Assembly: GCA_965153455.1 (NCBI GenBank)
Contig: OZ234497.1
Location: 13,502,302-13,566,301, forward strand
DNA: 64,000 bases
Source of the DNA: Sphagnum compactum
Lineage: Eukaryota; Bryophyta; Sphagnopsida; Sphagnales
Reading direction: 5' to 3'
In this document: one piece after another, positions 35,521-49,382 of the stretch
Numbering within the stretch: position 1 is the stretch's first letter
Layout: every line of letters starts with the position of its first letter
The notes under the pieces: generated by a model
What the model was told of the DNA's origin: nothing
What the model saw: the letters and a program-made list of their open reading frames with translations, nothing else
The model's database searches: none
Made by a program: the position numbers and the translations under genes

Positions 35521-38500
35521 TTACAAAGGTCTAATATCATCAAGTGGATTTGATAGCTACATTCAACACCAAATAGGGGATGTTTTGGATGTTTGATGTT
35601 CTACATCTATGCCAAATTGGAGACAAATTTTCCTTGTGTGACAAACATGTTATGGACCCAACTTTACATCATATAGTTTTGTGTTAGTACTTTAATTTAT
35701 TTATTTTCATACAAAAAAGTTAACAACATCCAACCTCTTTTAAAAATATGATGGTTCTTTTTGTTATAAATACTTGTTGAAGGTTCTTTAGGTTGATTGA
35801 TTGATATCATTGATAATCATTGTTGTTAAATTTGCGTCATTTCTTCAAGGTCCAACAAAATCAAATAGGATAATGTAATAAGGTGATGAATTGATTTGTT
35901 TTGAACTAATCAATTTTGGCAATCATGAAGATTTTTTCAAGTTGAACAAGATCATGACCTTCAAATTCCAACAATGTAACGATGCAACTTTCCTAAGTTA
36001 TTATATATTTATATCAATTTGTTTCATGAAGTTCCTATATGGCTTAGAAAAATCATAACTTGAAATGCGTCATTGCATCTCAAATTCACAATTCAAAAAT
36101 ATAAAATGGAATCAACATGACTATGAAAGCAATTCAATTTTATCATATGGGCAACATTTATGTCACAACTTTAATCTTGGGATTGTCATCAAACTTAAAT
36201 GTAAGCATAATAGCAAATCTACCTTGAATCGTTGTGTGGGTCTAGACCAATGTCTATTGCATCCAAAAGAGCATGCAAGTTATTTCCTCGCCCCCACCCA
36301 TAAACATGAATTATTGAATAGTGTATAGTGAGGATGGGTTAATACAACCACATGGGCCAATCATTGTGATTGGCCAATCAAAGTTAATTGTATCACTTTA
36401 TTGACCCTTTTGGAGAGCATGATTTCCTATGTGGGTTTGGAGCAATCATATTGATTAATTTATATTGGTCCAAAAGAATCAATGAATGCACCCCATGTTT
36501 ATGTAGTTTTCTTGCCAATAACCACATAGAAATACCATTTATACCATTTAACAAACTATAGGGGATGTGTCACATAATGTGAGAACTCAAAGTAAAGAGT
36601 TTTGGTGAAAAATAACCATGATTAAATGACATGAACCATGCAAGTTTTATGCAAATAAACCCATATTAAAACAAAATTACACAAAAAGAACCTGGTGATG
36701 GCTAGAAGGTTCAAATTGAATTCACATGGAATGAACAATGTGAATATTGAAATGATTAAAAATAATCATCATAACAATGAATACAATGGATAAGATTTAT
36801 GAAGGACTTATGCAAATATTTTTTAGTACATAAAAACTTGTACCTTTCATAAAATTAAACATTGAATTCAAGCAAATGGTGAATACTATTCAATTTGGGA
36901 GAGGGGGGAGGAGGGGGGGGGGGGGGGGGTGGGGGGAACAAGGTAAGTGGGGTTCAACTTCATAAAAGTTATGAAAGTTAAGTCCATTGATGATAAGTGT
37001 TTTTTTAGGAATTTTTTAATGTAGCTTGAATGGCAATAATTTACAGGAAGTAGTGTAGTTTTGAAGGATTTACACTTGTATTTGTAGTGGCTACATGTAA
37101 ACAAGGTTATTGCTTGACTATTGGTTCCATGTAAATGGTTTTTTGTATAATAAATCGTGATTTAAAAAATTGAGTATAAGTAAAATTTCACAAGTGATTG
37201 GAGAATGTAATTTGTGTACATGTGGGAAGTGTGAAATGTGGTGACAATTGTTAAATGCAAGGTACATTTAAGCAAAAGGAAAGGTGGAGAAAAATGTTAG
37301 ACCAAGTCTCCAAGCAACAAATGTGCAAGAAGATCAACAAATAACAATAATGTTTATAAGCTTGAGAAAGGAAATGAACACAATGACACCCAAATAACAT
37401 AAATGAACAAGCTTTGTAAACTATCACTCAAGTGAGTTGAACCCCAACCCAAAAGGACCCTACCCCTATGGCAAGAATTGATTTGACATGCATATGAGTC
37501 ATGAGTAAGTTTTTATAAACAAATGTAAACATATGTGTAGGGAAGGAATCGACCCAATGGACAAGTGAAGGTACATCATGGAAAGAAGAAAAATGTTTAC
37601 AAATCCAACAACTTGCATCATAAACTTGCACATTGGGTAAACACCTAAAAATTGAACAACAATATTTACAAGGAATAAGCACATGAATTCAAACCTAAAT
37701 TACAAAGCAACTTACAAGCCATACATATGAAAATACGATGGTAATAAAAAAGACAACAAAATTTGTTTTCAAACAATTGCAAAACATTTACAAGTACCAA
37801 ATTTATGGGTGCAATTTTGCAAACATGTAATAAAGCAATTGAAATCACTATTTAATTTTGTGTATACAACATTTTAGGGAAAAAAAAACTAGAAATCGAT
37901 TTTTTAATACAATGCAATTTTAAATATATTAATATACATATCTTGAAATTTTGAAATCAATTAGTTGAATAAAAATACCAAAAAACTACAAAATATTTGT
38001 AACCATTTTTTTTATAATGTAAAATTATTTTTATATAATTATTTCTGATAATTTGTAATCCCTACCTTTTTTCTTAACACAATAGTGTAAAGAACACTTT
38101 TAAAAACTTTTTAGAAAATTTAAAAGATTTTTTTAAATGTCAAGAATATTTTGAAAAAAAACAATGGCCTAGGGAGGCAAATGTGGCTCATGATTGAATG
38201 CTTGCACCTTTATAAAGTTGTCATAAACAAAATGGCTTGAATGCAGAATTGAAAATGTTGCCACCAAAACATTCCCACAAGTCTAACTTGTCCAAACTAG
38301 CAAGATGTTTCATGTAGGGTAGGCCTTTAGTAATACAAGGTTGATCAAACTAACATCCCCTCCTTAGTTTGTTTACAATCCAAGCCATGATTGCATCATA
38401 TATGGTAAGGAAAATTATAAATTGTATAAAATGGTTGGGAATATATGTGGACAACAAGGTCCAGATGTTCACACAACTTATTGTAGAGCTTGTTTTCATA

Positions 38501-38560
38501 AACGTAAAATTATTGAAAGTTTTTTCATCCTTCATAGTCCCCATGATTTGCACCACTACC
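35521..38560. other. AT-rich intergenic DNA, no gene seen
   Basis: No coding exon with recognisable domains. It contains the long poly-G tract at 36898-36936. Minus-strand frames around 37428-37848 are Cys/Phe-rich short translations of AT-rich DNA and are not supported. Confidence 0.5.
36898..36936 (+). repeat. Long poly-G tract
   Basis: G-runs of six and seventeen, with a further six-G run after a single T, all on the plus strand. It is strongly G-quadruplex-prone and similar in form to 8121-8145. The exact length should be treated with caution. Confidence 0.8.
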
Positions 38561-38781
38561 AATTCAACCATAGTAGTGACATACTCTCAATTCGATTCAA
38601 ACATACGCGTATTTTACGTTTTTTTGGGCTTTTTAAAAAATACTTAAAAATACTTGATACAAAGGCCAATTTTCAAGCCTTTGTATTTTTATAATGCTTT
38701 TTTAAAAATACTTGAAAATACTTCTTTTTGAGCACCTTTGAAAAATACTCGTATTTCGTATGTCACTACTATGAATTCAAC
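38561..38781. mobile_element. hAT-type MITE with perfect 16-bp inverted ends and 8-bp target duplication
   Basis: CATAGTAGTGACATAC (38569-38584) and GTATGTCACTACTATG (38758-38773) are exact reverse complements. They bound a 205-bp element. AATTCAAC stands directly outside on both sides (38561-38568 and 38774-38781), an exact 8-bp target-site duplication. This length, with short CA-starting inverted ends, is what the hAT superfamily leaves. The inside is AT-rich and non-coding, with AAAATACTT-type repeats and an inner hairpin (TACAAAGGC and GCCTTTGTA). It must be moved by a transposase encoded elsewhere. Preserved ends and target duplication suggest a relatively young insertion. Confidence 0.9.
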
Positions 38782-41700
38782 AATTTTCATGAACTTGTTG
38801 GACATGACACATAATAATGCATTAGTAGAAAACTTCATCCAATCGAGACATTGGATTGGGATTCATTTATTGGTCCATGGCTCATTGTGCATTGGATTTC
38901 ATGGTTATATTGAAAAATGAAAATAGTAAGTCTAAAATGCCCAAATGTAGCATTGCAAGTATCCATGCATGATTAGAGCCAAGTTTCCTTTGCTAGCAAA
39001 AAAAGTCTTTTAATAATGCCATGTGCATTAAGAAAGTTTCTTCTGCAATCTATTTAAACCAATATTGATGTGTGGTATTCCAAGTGCATCCATGACATCT
39101 TGTGTTGGGAACCTTTTTTCCAACTCATCATTGACATTGGTTGTTGCCTTTGAATAATGCCTTTGCACCACATTAATAGTGTGTTAAAACAAAGTTCTAG
39201 TAACATGAACATCTTCACTAATGTGAGGGTAAACATAATGCATCATGATTGAAGTCCTAGCAAGTTTGAATTTCATATTTTTCCAACCCAATTTTTAAAT
39301 CAACACCCCACTTATGGATCACAATATATGATATCCCATTCAAAAGGTTATGATACCTACAAAGACATCATCCATATAAGAAATTTGAAGATCCATGTAC
39401 TTTGCATATATTTTAGCTTAGCACAATTCAACAACAATTACAAACACACACACACACACACAAAATAACCCCAATGTTGGCTAAACTTAATGTTTTGATT
39501 TTGTGCCTCCAACATTGACATCACACATGAAAGGTCCAACATTACTTATAATTAATCACATAGCAACTTGAGGTTATTGGTAGCTTGTGCATTGGTGGGT
39601 GCTTCTTGATGCATCTTGGGGACCAAGGTTTTATACTCTCTTAAAACAATCTTAGTTGGGAGTACCATCAAAATCCACCTTGTTTTTATATTCATAAAAA
39701 GCAACCACCCTTTGTTTCCGCCATGTTAGCAAGATCAACAAACTCTTGTGTTCTTTTAGGATTATGAAAAAAAATAGTCATAAAAGCCTTGTGATACTTT
39801 TTCAATCTTGCCCATAATGCCCATCTTGAAAAGAGTTTGCACTACCAAGTTGATGTGATATTCATACAATGCACCCCAATTAGGAAGGTGACATTTTGTT
39901 CATTCAAAAAATATTGTTTGATACACATGTGTTGCATTATGCATTATGCATTACACCATATACAAAAATATTAGTAATCCATTACATTATCTATCATTTT
40001 GAATTGAATTGAATTTATTTAAAAAATCAAAGGAAGATAAAATGCAAATAAAATCAATAATTTTAACGGTGAGATTCTTGAATTGACATTCAATAACTTT
40101 CAATTAATCTAGAGCTTTTTTCCCCAGTCACAGGGTTCTAGCATTTTTTTTAAAAAAAAACTTTACACCTTATGTATCTTGCCAATCTCAAAATCAATAG
40201 GGGTACAAGTTGAATTCAATAAGACACATCAAAATTTCCTAATATACACAATTGACATAAATACCACAATATGAATAGAACGAAACAAAGAGGTAATGAC
40301 AAGAAGGTTGACTCAATGACATGAAATAGGAGGAACCCATAGATAGAAAAATATACGAGGGTGGAAGAGTGCAATCTTGACTTATGACACTAATGTAACA
40401 ACAAATGGACCCACATCAATATCAATTTGGACATCCCACCTTGTAGATCAACACTTGCAATTTAATTGAACACCAATCCTCATATCTGTGAAACAAAATT
40501 GAATAACATTTCACACAAGAAATAATAGCAAACTTATTTTTTCAAGTTAAAAACTTACATTTAACATTTAGGTGGTAAGATAAGACAAGCCTTCTAAAAT
40601 AATTTGTATGATCTTGTGGATCTAATTAGTAGCTTAATTTTAGAAGATTAATATGAATGAAAATTATAAACAAACATCTATGAACACATGATACAATAGA
40701 ATATATAAGTTAACATCCTACCACTCATAAAACAAGTAGGATGAAACTTATTTTCAAACTTAAGAAAAGAAAGAGCCATGTTATTAAAATTTTGTCAACA
40801 AAAGTCCATGTACACAACTAGTAATTACCTTCAATACCCAATTTCACAACATTTATGAGTTGTGTGGACAAAAAACAAACTAAAATTTCAAACTTTCAAG
40901 TCATAAAAGAATTCACTATGAAATCTTTGCATTAAAGATTGTTGATTGCAAGAAGGTGCAAAAATGTGACATGTGAAAGGTGTGAGTTTACAAGAGAGGC
41001 TAAATGAGTTTTTCTTCCAAGTCAAAGAGAGAGGGAGCAACAATTATGGGATGGGATGAAGCTCTAAGCTCAACAATACGAGGATGTACGTGATAGATTA
41101 AATGTTCGTATTCTTGTGATTCTCCTTTATAGTCCATCTTGTTTCAAATGTGGTGTGAAATTAGCATCAATTTTATTGCCAAAAGGTGTAGTAAAAGTAT
41201 TTGGTATTGGACACGGGTAAAAGGAAATAACATTTGAAACAACAATGAAATAGCAAACGCATGATGAAAGGAGCATATGGAGCAACAATGTTAGCCTTGC
41301 CAAAGTTGTTGCACCTATTTCCTATCGTGGTTTCTTTGATCTCCTTCTTGGTGTGCCAAATGTATTATTTTAGAACATTTAAATTCGGTTTAAAAAACAA
41401 ACGTGTTGATCATTTCCATTTTAAGGAGAAACCAACTTAAAGGAACCAAAATAAGTGTGAGGTCACAATGATAACTATAAAATGTCATAGATAACCATGA
41501 TAGTCATGATAGGTGCGTTAAATAACTCAAATGGATGTTAGGATATTCAAATTAAAAATCAATATAATCTAGCTGTAGGTGTCGGTTTTATTTAAGGGCT
41601 TTTGAAAGTGAACAATAGGTGCATCATCTAAGAACAATTTTACAAAGGGATCTCATAAAAACATTTTGATGATAAAAAAAAAGGATAATAAGGACATATA

Positions 41701-42849
41701 AGGTTTTTGCTTTTCAAAATATTGGTGTCAAAAGTTTGGTGAATTTTTAGCAATTTTTTTTGAATTTACACTAAAGAAGAAAAAAATGAAAACAATTCAA
41801 AACATTTTGTCACCACAATGAAAAATTTGCCAAAAGAAAAAGAAGTTGTACTAGTCACATTAAAAAACCACTTGCATTTTAATATTTGTGTAACTTGTTT
41901 TTTCAAATTCAAAATACATTTTTCAAAATATCAAAAACTTAAAAATCTTTCAGCACACATAATTGGTGTATAATGTACATGATGTATAAAAGAAAGTTAT
42001 AGCTTACAATAGAAGAAAGCAAACCTTCAAACAATAAACAAATTTTGGTATGATTTGAAATTGCGATCATGTATGAAATGAAACAAAAAAATTGCACATT
42101 TATAAAAAATCATATTTATTCAACAATAGTTAATACATATGTGATGCATTGAAACAACTATAGACGTATTTAGAAACAAGTTGAAAAAAATTTCATTCAA
42201 AAAATTAATCTTAAATGAAAGTTTGTGTGGGCAAAAGAACATTGGCACTTTGAGTGCATTTGGACCAATGTTGGGTGGTTCTTTACTTTTATGAAGAACA
42301 TCCAATTCTGGATTTTGAAAAAGAATAGAATGGTTCTAGTTTTGATTCAGTTCCACACATAAATGGAACTAGGATCCAGTTCCAGGTCCAATTTTTCACA
42401 AATTTTTTTTTGGTTTCAATTCTGAAAATCAGACCCGATTCCAGCTAACCCAGGTTCTGATTGTGCTAAGCCCTGCATCCTTCACAATTGTTTCATCCTC
42501 TGATTTTGGCATTTGCTGTTCAAGACTGGCAATAGGCATTTGCTTTGCTGATTTGGTCAGCTTGTGAAGGAATTGATAACAACTTGCAACAACTATCTAA
42601 TACTTGCAGACAACCCTGGCTAATAATCCATCACTTATAGACCAAAGCAGGTTTTTGATGTTGAACCTTTGAGCAATTCACACTTATGCAAGAGTTTGCC
42701 TCTACTCCTGCTGCTGAAAAGCATCATCAGGTCTGTTCTTGGCTGGTGCTAACTGCTAACCCTATTGGTCCAGGACACCATTTCAATGTGTTGTTATTGT
42801 GAGGCCTTTGTGGCTATTGCCACAAGGTTGGAAATGGTTTTGCATATAA
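38782..42849. other. AT-rich intergenic DNA, no gene seen
   Basis: It holds an (AC)n microsatellite at 39444-39462 and otherwise unremarkable AT-rich sequence. Base composition shifts to more GC from about 42450 onward, toward the HAT3.1-like gene. No exon is supported. Confidence 0.5.
39444..39462. repeat. (AC)n microsatellite
   Basis: About nine and a half AC units in AT-rich DNA. Confidence 0.9.
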
Positions 42850-43230
42850 TAATGAAAGTTCTACATGATGAGAGTTGTTGTTGAAGACTGATTTTCTGAA
42901 AAGATGCAACCTCCTGGTGTGGATATTGTCAAATGTAGAAGACTGACCCAAGCTTGGAGATTCCCTAACTATTCCACGGTTGAGGGAAAACCAATTTTGC
43001 TAATAGTCTAATGGAGTCTGGACAGATTTGCTTGAATGAAAAGGCGTAGTAGCGGTAATTATATTAGCTGCATTGCTTGCACATGCACTGGATACTTTGC
43101 AAAAAGTTGTCAAGATAAAGGTCCATGTCAGGATCTATTACAGTGTTATATTCATGTTGGGGACTTGTCAACAATTCATGAAGAGGTCGGTTGCCTACCA
43201 GTCTCAATACCAGGTATATAGTATATAAAA
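42850..43230 (+). pseudogene. Possible retroelement zinc-knuckle relic
   Basis: The frame 43036-43221 reads CIACTCTGYFAKSC followed by QDKGPC. This is a CX2CX4HX4C-like knuckle in which His is replaced by Tyr. The preceding bases can be read as a degraded coding stretch (for example FPNYSTVEGKPILL). It may be a remnant of a Gag-like or LINE ORF1-like protein. There is no neighbouring RT, so the assignment is weak. Confidence 0.3.
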
Positions 43231-44715
43231 ACTGATAACTTTCCCCAGACTCCTAAGGAGTAGGTGAAAGATCCCTCCTCTTGTATAGGAGGGGCATTCA
43301 TGGATATAAGGTGCCCTCCAAATACACCATACATGAATAAGCAATCCAATCATATGCAGCCAAGTGGACATTTGAGATAATTGCTTATTGCAATAATCAA
43401 TGATCTATAATCAAACTTTCAAACCCTGCCCCCTCTCCAAATTGTCTTGGTTCCAGCATTTATTATAACACCCTGAACACTTGAATCCACTGGAATATTT
43501 GAAGGTGTCTCAAGAATCATGTTCATTCAGGAGTTCACAAGTTGATAATCTCCTTATTATTCCCTAGACATTTGTCCTTGTTGTTTGGGTTGTCTTCCTG
43601 TAATTTCATTGTTCGGGTTTTTGAGTTTTCTACCTTTTTAAAGTTCCTGCATTTTCATGTATCACTTCCAAAGCAAACTGCAAGTGACAACAAAATCTAC
43701 AATCTCACCAACAATGCAGATTAGAAGGGAATAGTGGTGTGCGAGTTATTGTTACTCTGGTGAAGAGCTTAACTAAAGCCTCTGTATCACAAAGTAAGGA
43801 AGGTAGACACATCCAAGTAGTTTTAGTTAGACAATTTGACAAGCATGATTAGTTGTTAAAAAGTGCAATTTAGAGCTTTATCACAAAAGTTCATACAATT
43901 GATGTATACTGCACAAAGATTGCACCATCTAAGGAAAAGCTAGATTGCTTCTCTTTTACGATATGACCTGAACAGCTTTCAGAATAGTTTGGAGAAGGGA
44001 ATTTCCATGCATAGGGTATGTTCCAAATGGGAGTTGGGTTTAACACCAACTTGTATTGGACATTCTTATGCATTCCATGGGCCCATCAAGGGCTTCAACC
44101 CATCTTTGTGATGATTTGTTTAGCTTAAGAATGTCTACATGTTGGAGTAAGAGTGTAACAGAGCCTGTCCAAAACCAGTTTACATGCAGCAGGAGTTAGT
44201 CCTTTCCTTTTCTTCATTACACTTCAAGGAGTGTATATATATCTCCTGCAGATTCTTTTGAACATGTGGGATCTTTCCCCTCTTGTTGGAGTCACCTACT
44301 GCTTGGCAGATTTGATGGAAGCAGTGGGGAACCACTCCCACAAGAGTTGTAGGTTTAAGTTTGTTTGTCATGTCGTGTAACACAAATATAAGATCATGGA
44401 CATTTGGATCTTTGTATATAAGCATAAAAAGAATAATTCAACTGGGCTAAAAAGGGGCCCAATATTACTGATTTGGTGAGTAGAATTGTTGTTTAAACTT
44501 TGAAAAAGTTTGCTGTCCTCCACAGAGCTGCTGCTGGAAGCTCCAGATGTCGGTAGGTCAATGGATTGTTGCAAGGCTAAGCATTTCACCTTTCCCGCTT
44601 TTGAGTAATTACCCGCCAGCAAGCAAATGATGGGCCCTAAACCAGAGTCATTGATCACAGATAACTCTCAGAAAAAAACCCTTGCATATCAGCAAGGAAA
44701 CTTCTATTCTTCCTT
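43231..44715. other. 3' flank of HAT3.1-like gene
   Basis: It lies just downstream of the minus-strand gene's stop codon; the part nearest 44715 is probably its 3' untranslated region. A 17-base phrase at 43296-43312 is repeated exactly at 59173-59189. Frames here, such as 44368-44658 on minus, have no recognisable domain. Confidence 0.4.
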
Positions 44716-47700
44716 TCAGTATGCACCAGTTGAAGTGGCTGCTGATGGCCTCTCTCTAACCTCAGCAATTGGGACATATACTACACGCTTTCCATTGGCA
44801 GAAGGTTCAACACTTCGGTCCTCAAATTTGGGAACCCCTTCTCCAGGCATGTCTTTAACATCCTCTACAGCCATTGATCTTGCAAAATCTTCCAATGTTC
44901 TCTTCAATTCAAGTAACCTTGACTGGACTTCATCCAACTTTTCTGACAGAGAGTTCTTTGTTCGTGGTTTCTTCTCATTCCCTGCAGTATGGGCTTCATT
45001 GAATACAGGCCCATCTGCCGTTGAAACCTGAGCCTCTATCATGGCATTGGCAGTCTTGGACCCCTGAGACCTGGGGGTAACCAAGCCTTTTCTCAATGCT
45101 TGGTGCCTCTGGTTTTTGAACCATGAATGTACCTGCAAAGACCTAATGTCAAACTTACAGAAAAACCACATTAATGCCTATAGGCTACAAGAAATAACAA
45201 CTTAATTCCAGACTTCACAATCAAAGAGGACCTGGTTAGCAGACCAATAACAGGCCTGCAAACCCTGACTGCTTTCCTTTGAAAAGCTGAAAGGTCAACT
45301 CATGCAAGTATCTACTATGACTAACTTCGGCTGTGTCCCTGACTAGTTGCAAGTCTGCAGCTAGGATTGCGCCACAAATCACCTGGCCTAAACTAGAGCC
45401 AAACAAAAGCATTCTAGTTTCATTCTTGGGAACAAAACTGATCACATATGCTTAAACCTTCCAACTCACATGCTTCCACAATATGAAAACATATCTAAGA
45501 GAACTCCACAATAACACTTTGGAGGAAACCATTGTGTCTCTGGCCAAACCCAAAACAAACACAAAAAGAATGAGTGCATCCATCACCCTGTGAGTGCCAC
45601 TCACAAACTATCACCTTCATAATGAATGGGAGTCACTATTTGCCAGTACTCCCCACTGACTTCATCACCTCACAATGGTGAGATGTAGATAACTATGTAA
45701 CAACTGGCTCCAAGTTTTTGACACACAATAAGCCTGAGTTTCTGTCAGACTTATGGAGGGAACAGGAGAACTCAGTCATGTTGTCAGCTAGCATAGGTCA
45801 TATTGACACAAGGTGAATAACCAGAATAACCAATCCCCACACAGAAACTAGATCTGACAAGGAACTGTAACCATGAGAGCAAACACTGTAGAAGAGAGTC
45901 ATTGTAAGTCTTAGTGCAAAAACAACTTAGGTCCTGTCACCTGACAATAGGATAAACCCAGTTGCTCTGATAACTCCTCTTTTCGAGATTTTGAGGGCAG
46001 TTGATCCTTGGCAAGCACCTGGCGCAAAGCCTACATCACACAAAATAAACAGACATTGCCGTGTCATGTCCATTTAAAACCAGGAGCTATTTGAAGAATT
46101 CAGAACCTCAGGGCATCCTTCAAAGCCTTCAGCAACCTCACATCTCCAAGATATGGCAGTTTAAATTTCTCTAGCCTCCCAAGGTTTAAATTTCTCTAGC
46201 CTCCCAAGGTTCAAATTTCTCTTCACTCTGTAGCATTTGACTAGAGACTCATCTGTACAATGCTCCCATCATTGAATCACTGATGGATGTAATGGAAATT
46301 TCAAGCAAACCAGTCCTCTACTGTTCAATGCAAGTGAAGTTGCCCCTTTTTGCCAGCTCTTGGGAACAATATAACTCATCCCTAACTAAGAAATATATAT
46401 GTACCTCCACTGCACTATCTGGCAATCTTCTCCAGATCTTCCTTTCTGCATCCTGCCTGGAGACAATGGCAGCTCCATCACCTGTTGGTGTCTTCTGGAC
46501 ATCTGGTTGATTTTCATGGGAGGGGCCCTCTTTTGATGTACCTATGTTTGAGGCTAGAGCTCTTGACCGACCCACTCCAGGCTTGCCAGATGTATCAGCA
46601 TTTGTTCTCCTACGGCGGCGTTTAGGACCCCAATCCTCGTCTTCAGATACAAAGTCTTCATTCAGCTCAGTATTTCCAAACATTTCCTGCATGGACATCC
46701 ACTGAGCATGTTGAAGATCCAAGGTGAAACCAAAGAAGGTTTCACATGACAACAATGACACTTTCTAGGATCTTGAAAGATTGGATTCAATAAAGAGAAA
46801 CAGTGGCACAATGATAAGAAGTGGCAGGAGTGAAAAACTTACATCATGCAGTTTCTTATAGTCCACAGCTTTGTGCTGCCTCTTCCCTGCTACTATCATT
46901 GGACCTTCATCATCTGATACTGCATGTGAGCCTCTACCCCTGTCCACTAAAGGGCTTCCAGAGTCTTCATCAGCTGATGAATCCAATGACCTGCCTGCAT
47001 CCACAGAATCTGCCTGGACGCTGTTTGTGTGATCCCAATTGCTCTTTCCAATTGAGGGAGTTTTGAACTTCCCTGATGCATCATGACTAGAAGAGTTGGA
47101 GAAGCCTACCTTTTGTCCACTTTCACTTTCAGAGTCACTAGAACTGCTGCTGTCCTCTTCTTTGCCTTCTTTTTCACTTTCACTATTAGGCCGTTCTTCC
47201 AGTCCTTCAGGGTCATAGTCATCATCTTCTGAATCAGTTGAGGGCCAGTCCCCACCTCCATCGCCTGGACCATTCCCAGCAGCTATTGCAGCTGCCTCTG
47301 CAAAGAACTCCTGGATTCCATGTGGAAAATCAATAAAATCATCTGCCAACTTGTTTGTCCTAGTTCAGCTCAAGGGGGTGCAGCATTACTTTTAAACTGC
47401 ACTTCAGTGACCCTGTGAGCATACTGTGCAATTTGTAAGAGCAGTAATGAGTTACTAGCATGGTTTGTGAAAATTCAGCCTAGTGTTCATGAAGTCGATC
47501 TCTGCTCTGAAAACTACTGTGGGAGGTTCATTGCAGCTACCAAACCTTTCTGAAAGCTGAGCCCAGAATTATACTCCAACATAAATAATATATCAATGAG
47601 ATTGCACAGAGAACTCCACAAAAGGTCACCTTTGTGTCAGTTCCAGTCATACCAAAACAAACACAATAAGTGCAGTTGAGACCTTCTGAGTGTCACAAAG

Positions 47701-49382
47701 TATCAGACCATCACCATGTGAATAGCAGTGACTAGCTGCCATTACTCTCCACTGAATTCATCAACTTGCAACAGTGGGTGTAGATATGTATAGAATAATC
47801 TGCTCAAAACTTAGGGCAAAACTTATGCAAAAAAATCTGCATCCTGTCACATTTCTGGAAGCAGCAGGAAGGCTCAGTCATGATCTAAGCCAGCAATCCA
47901 AAGGCATGCTAATTTTAGAACTATCCTGATTCAAACTAACAAGTTTGTGAGGGTAGGATTTTAGTTTCTACAAATCTAAAGGATTGAAGGACTCACTTCC
48001 CAGCTGTTCTCAACTTCAAAGGTTGTGCTCATGTAAGCATTGATCACTTCTATACACTCCATCTTGCATTCACACACCGGGCACAGCCAGCCCTCATCTC
48101 CAGGTGGAACTGCAGATCAGAAAGACAGTGGTATCTTCAAATACAATGTTGAACAACACAGAACCCAACTACATCCTGTTAAATCCAGAATGTGCTGGGA
48201 ACTGGTTCCTTGAAACTTAACAAACTCTTCTGCACTTGCCCCTCATGTGGAGTTTCAGCCATTTCACCCGTAAATAATCCCTACAGAGTAAATTTAAAGA
48301 TCAGAGGAAGATCATCTTTTTGAAACCCTAAGATGTTGTTAGCTGTCCTGAAGGGACTTACTGTCTTCAGTCGCTAAAGGGGGGTTCAAGCAATACTGAT
48401 GAAAGCCCCGGTTGCAGGCCCCATCACACAGTATGATGTCATTGTCAGGTACTGCTTCCTGAGATTTACATTTAGCACAAAAAATCTGCACACACCACAT
48501 CTTGTACATATCAGCACAATATGGACACACACTCTGAAGAGTGTAGGTCCCTAGGGTCTGCTTCCCTTCACTGCATGAAGGTATAAAATCAGCGCACATA
48601 CATACATGCAAAAAGTGAACAACGCTGCATGCACATCCTTACAGGGAATATTAGCATCCTCAAACTGGTGTAGTAGACATGGTGCAGTGTCAAGGTGGGC
48701 TGGGGGGCTTGCTTGCTTACCTCTTCATGGTATATACAACCTTCGGCATCAAAAGCAGAGTCTTTCAATGAACCCTCAAACCCTAGTTTATCAAGCTCAT
48801 GAATAGCCTCTCGGATGGCCAGTTTTGAGTGAAGAACTTGCGACTCCGCACGTTGCAATTCTTGCTCTGGTCTAATCTTCTCGCGACTGCCATTACCGAA
48901 AACGAGGGTGTTAGCCACACAGACAGACAGACAGGCATAAACCCCAAAAGCAGGAGTTCTTTCACCATACCGAGGGATCGCCGTTGTCTGAAACAAAAAC
49001 TTAACCGTCTGTCTTTCGCAGTGGGGAAATGGAAACAAAAACTATTGAAATACCTCTGTCCCTTCCAGCCCTCTCCAGAATAAGCATCGATCAAATTTTG
49101 TTCGACTCTCATCTTGATCAACAAGTACTTGACCCGCCTCTTGATTCTTGTCAAGTTATCCAAGGGTTGTAGCTCCTTGGTCTTCTGTCGCCTACGTCGA
49201 CGTCGACGTTGCCGTCGTCCTCCAGTCTTGTGCGATTCCGGCGCGTTGTTGTTCGCTTGTATCATCGTCACGCCACCACTACCACCCCCGACATCCGCCT
49301 GCGGCAAACTCAACGGCGGCGGCTTGGGATTCTTAGAACGCAACGTCGTCTTCAAAGGCGCCGCCGCCGTCGCGTCCGCCAT
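44716..49382 (-). CDS. HAT3.1-like: PHD-finger homeodomain protein, HAT3.1/PRHA class, 8 exons
   Basis: Plant nuclear protein of the PHD-HD class, with a histone-tail-reading PHD finger plus a DNA-binding homeodomain. Exons (minus order): 49382-49054, 48886-48721, 48485-48362, 48109-47997, 47310-46843, 46686-46405, 46030-45941, 45132-44716 (stop TGA). All introns are GT-AG and all phases agree, giving 662 residues. Residues 56-69 are a basic run (likely nuclear signal). Residues 96-110 hold [14 protein letters not shown], a segment I associate with this class. The PHD finger is C4HC3: C168, C171, C185, C189, H194, C197, C216, C219. Residues 245-400 are acidic and Ser-rich ([10 protein letters not shown]). 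A second basic patch, KRRRRR, is at 422-427. The homeodomain is about 480-541, with recognition helix WFKNQR (W528, F529, N531, R533). The start MADAT is preferred over an in-frame Met 26 codons upstream because that leader is atypical. Targets cannot be read from sequence. Confidence 0.93.
46160..46222. repeat. 25-bp tandem repeat in intron 6 of HAT3.1-like gene
   Basis: TTTAAATTTCTCTAGCCTCC begins at 46160 and again at 46185, with identical 25-bp copies. A partial third copy starts at 46210. It lies inside the intron between 46405 and 46030 and does not alter the coding exons. Confidence 0.9.

Noticed and set aside
35521-36300. 5' LTR of the minus-strand Ty3/gypsy element
   Set aside because: No primer-binding site complementary to a tRNA 3' end and no sequence repeated below 30243; the element appears truncated.
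39444-39462. CRISPR-like or functional repeat
   Set aside because: Simple (AC)n microsatellite; nothing in the window resembles a CRISPR array, as expected in a plant nuclear genome.
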